Source: a virus. Taken from it: a stretch of DNA of 20,162 nt. A program made the translations under genes and the position numbers. Under the pieces are notes generated by a model. That model made no database searches, was not told the DNA's origin, and saw nothing but the letters and a program-made list of their open reading frames with translations. The stretch spans positions 1 to 20,162 of IMG/VR virus record IMGVR_UViG_3300040856_002369; one strand, written 5' to 3'. This document shows, in pieces, positions 19,943-20,162 of the stretch. Every line of letters begins with the position of its first letter. The stretch's first letter is position 1.

Positions 19943-20040
19943 TGGGTTCAAAGAAAAGTCACTTTGGGAGAAAACTTTGCGAACCCGCAGTTACAACTTA
20001 GGAGTAACCACAACCAATGATACCGATTATGCGATCGCAG

Positions 20041-20162
20041 TCAAGGGGTTATGCGTTCGATAATCGTCTTGGTGGAATGCCGTTCTAGCACCACCGATAA
20101 GTCTTCTTGAATTACGACGGGTTCTTTGAACCTTTTACAAAGAGCTTGGGCTGCTCGGACGG
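20041..20162 (-). CDS. C-terminal end of an unidentified gene (cut by window edge)
   Basis: The minus strand is open from the window edge to TGA at 20041-20043. The last residues read KEPVVIQEDLSVVLERHSTK and TIIERITP, a well-mixed sequence typical of protein. The terminator at 19902-19942 is oriented for a minus-strand transcript coming from here. Plus-strand ORFs of 23-28 codons overlap it, so some doubt remains. No family is recognised. Confidence 0.55.
   Translation of the reverse strand, partial: VRAAQALCKRFKEPVVIQEDLSVVLERHSTKTIIERITP

Overview
The window reads as part of a tailed double-stranded DNA phage genome (Caudoviricetes), most likely an uncultured environmental, probably marine, podovirus-like phage. 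The packaging and head genes support this: a large terminase with ATPase and nuclease motifs, a small terminase, and an 815-residue portal of P22-like size with a glutamine-rich coiled-coil tail. Between them lie very large poorly conserved virion-type proteins. The rest is tightly packed small genes with 1-4 nt stop/start overlaps, which is typical of phage. No integrase, repressor or tRNA was seen, so lifestyle is undecided. A 12-nt match to the proteobacterial rRNA boxA hints at a proteobacterial host, but this is an inference.

Layout. (1) 1-9136, minus strand: late packaging/head operon read terL, Pro/Thr-rich protein, 1035-aa polyvalent protein, portal, then the first 23 codons of a further gene. 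(2) 9137-9800: non-coding control region with a GGTGACA operator-like palindrome, two perfect 16-bp parS-type palindromes, and a dense cluster of CCACGG words, closed by a terminator. (3) 9801-12230, minus: three short transcription units (58-aa Zn-type protein; GP88-family protein plus a 65-aa partner; DUF932 protein), each with its own leader and terminator. (4) 12231-12622: control region with a boxA and the promoter of the plus-strand 98-aa gene. (5) 12999-14102, minus: four-gene operon of unknown small proteins. (6) 14155-15408, minus: terS, a 54-aa protein and a VRR-NUC-type nuclease. (7) 15409-16062: repeat-rich non-coding block that looks like a replication origin or control locus. (8) 16063-17503, minus: seven overlapping small genes, including a membrane peptide, a lipoprotein-like peptide, a coiled coil and a winged helix protein. 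(9) 17582-18017, plus: two small genes. (10) 18014-19579, minus: Cas4/RecB-like nuclease, Zn-ribbon peptide, membrane micro-ORF and HNH endonuclease. (11) 19643-19900, plus: 85-aa conserved-type phage protein; then a minus-strand terminator and the C-terminus of a gene cut by the window edge.

The most striking signal is a repeated regulatory module in front of the small-gene units. A nonamer of the type TATSCGATA lies 43-55 nt upstream of the start codon. A short hairpin (often GGCAAT...TGCC) follows, and then the word CACTTTGGGAG 6-9 nt before ATG. Five minus-strand units carry all three parts, and others carry two. This suggests a coordinately controlled regulon in which only GGAG is explained by ribosome binding. 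Other unexplained signals are the pair of chromosomal-type parS sites, a family of CCACGG/CCGTGG repeats scattered through both spacers and genes, and the 15470-16024 repeat block. Several real genes shorter than 60 codons (14592-14756, 16716-16847, 17037-17186, 18536-18607) are annotated here from their ribosome sites and overlaps.
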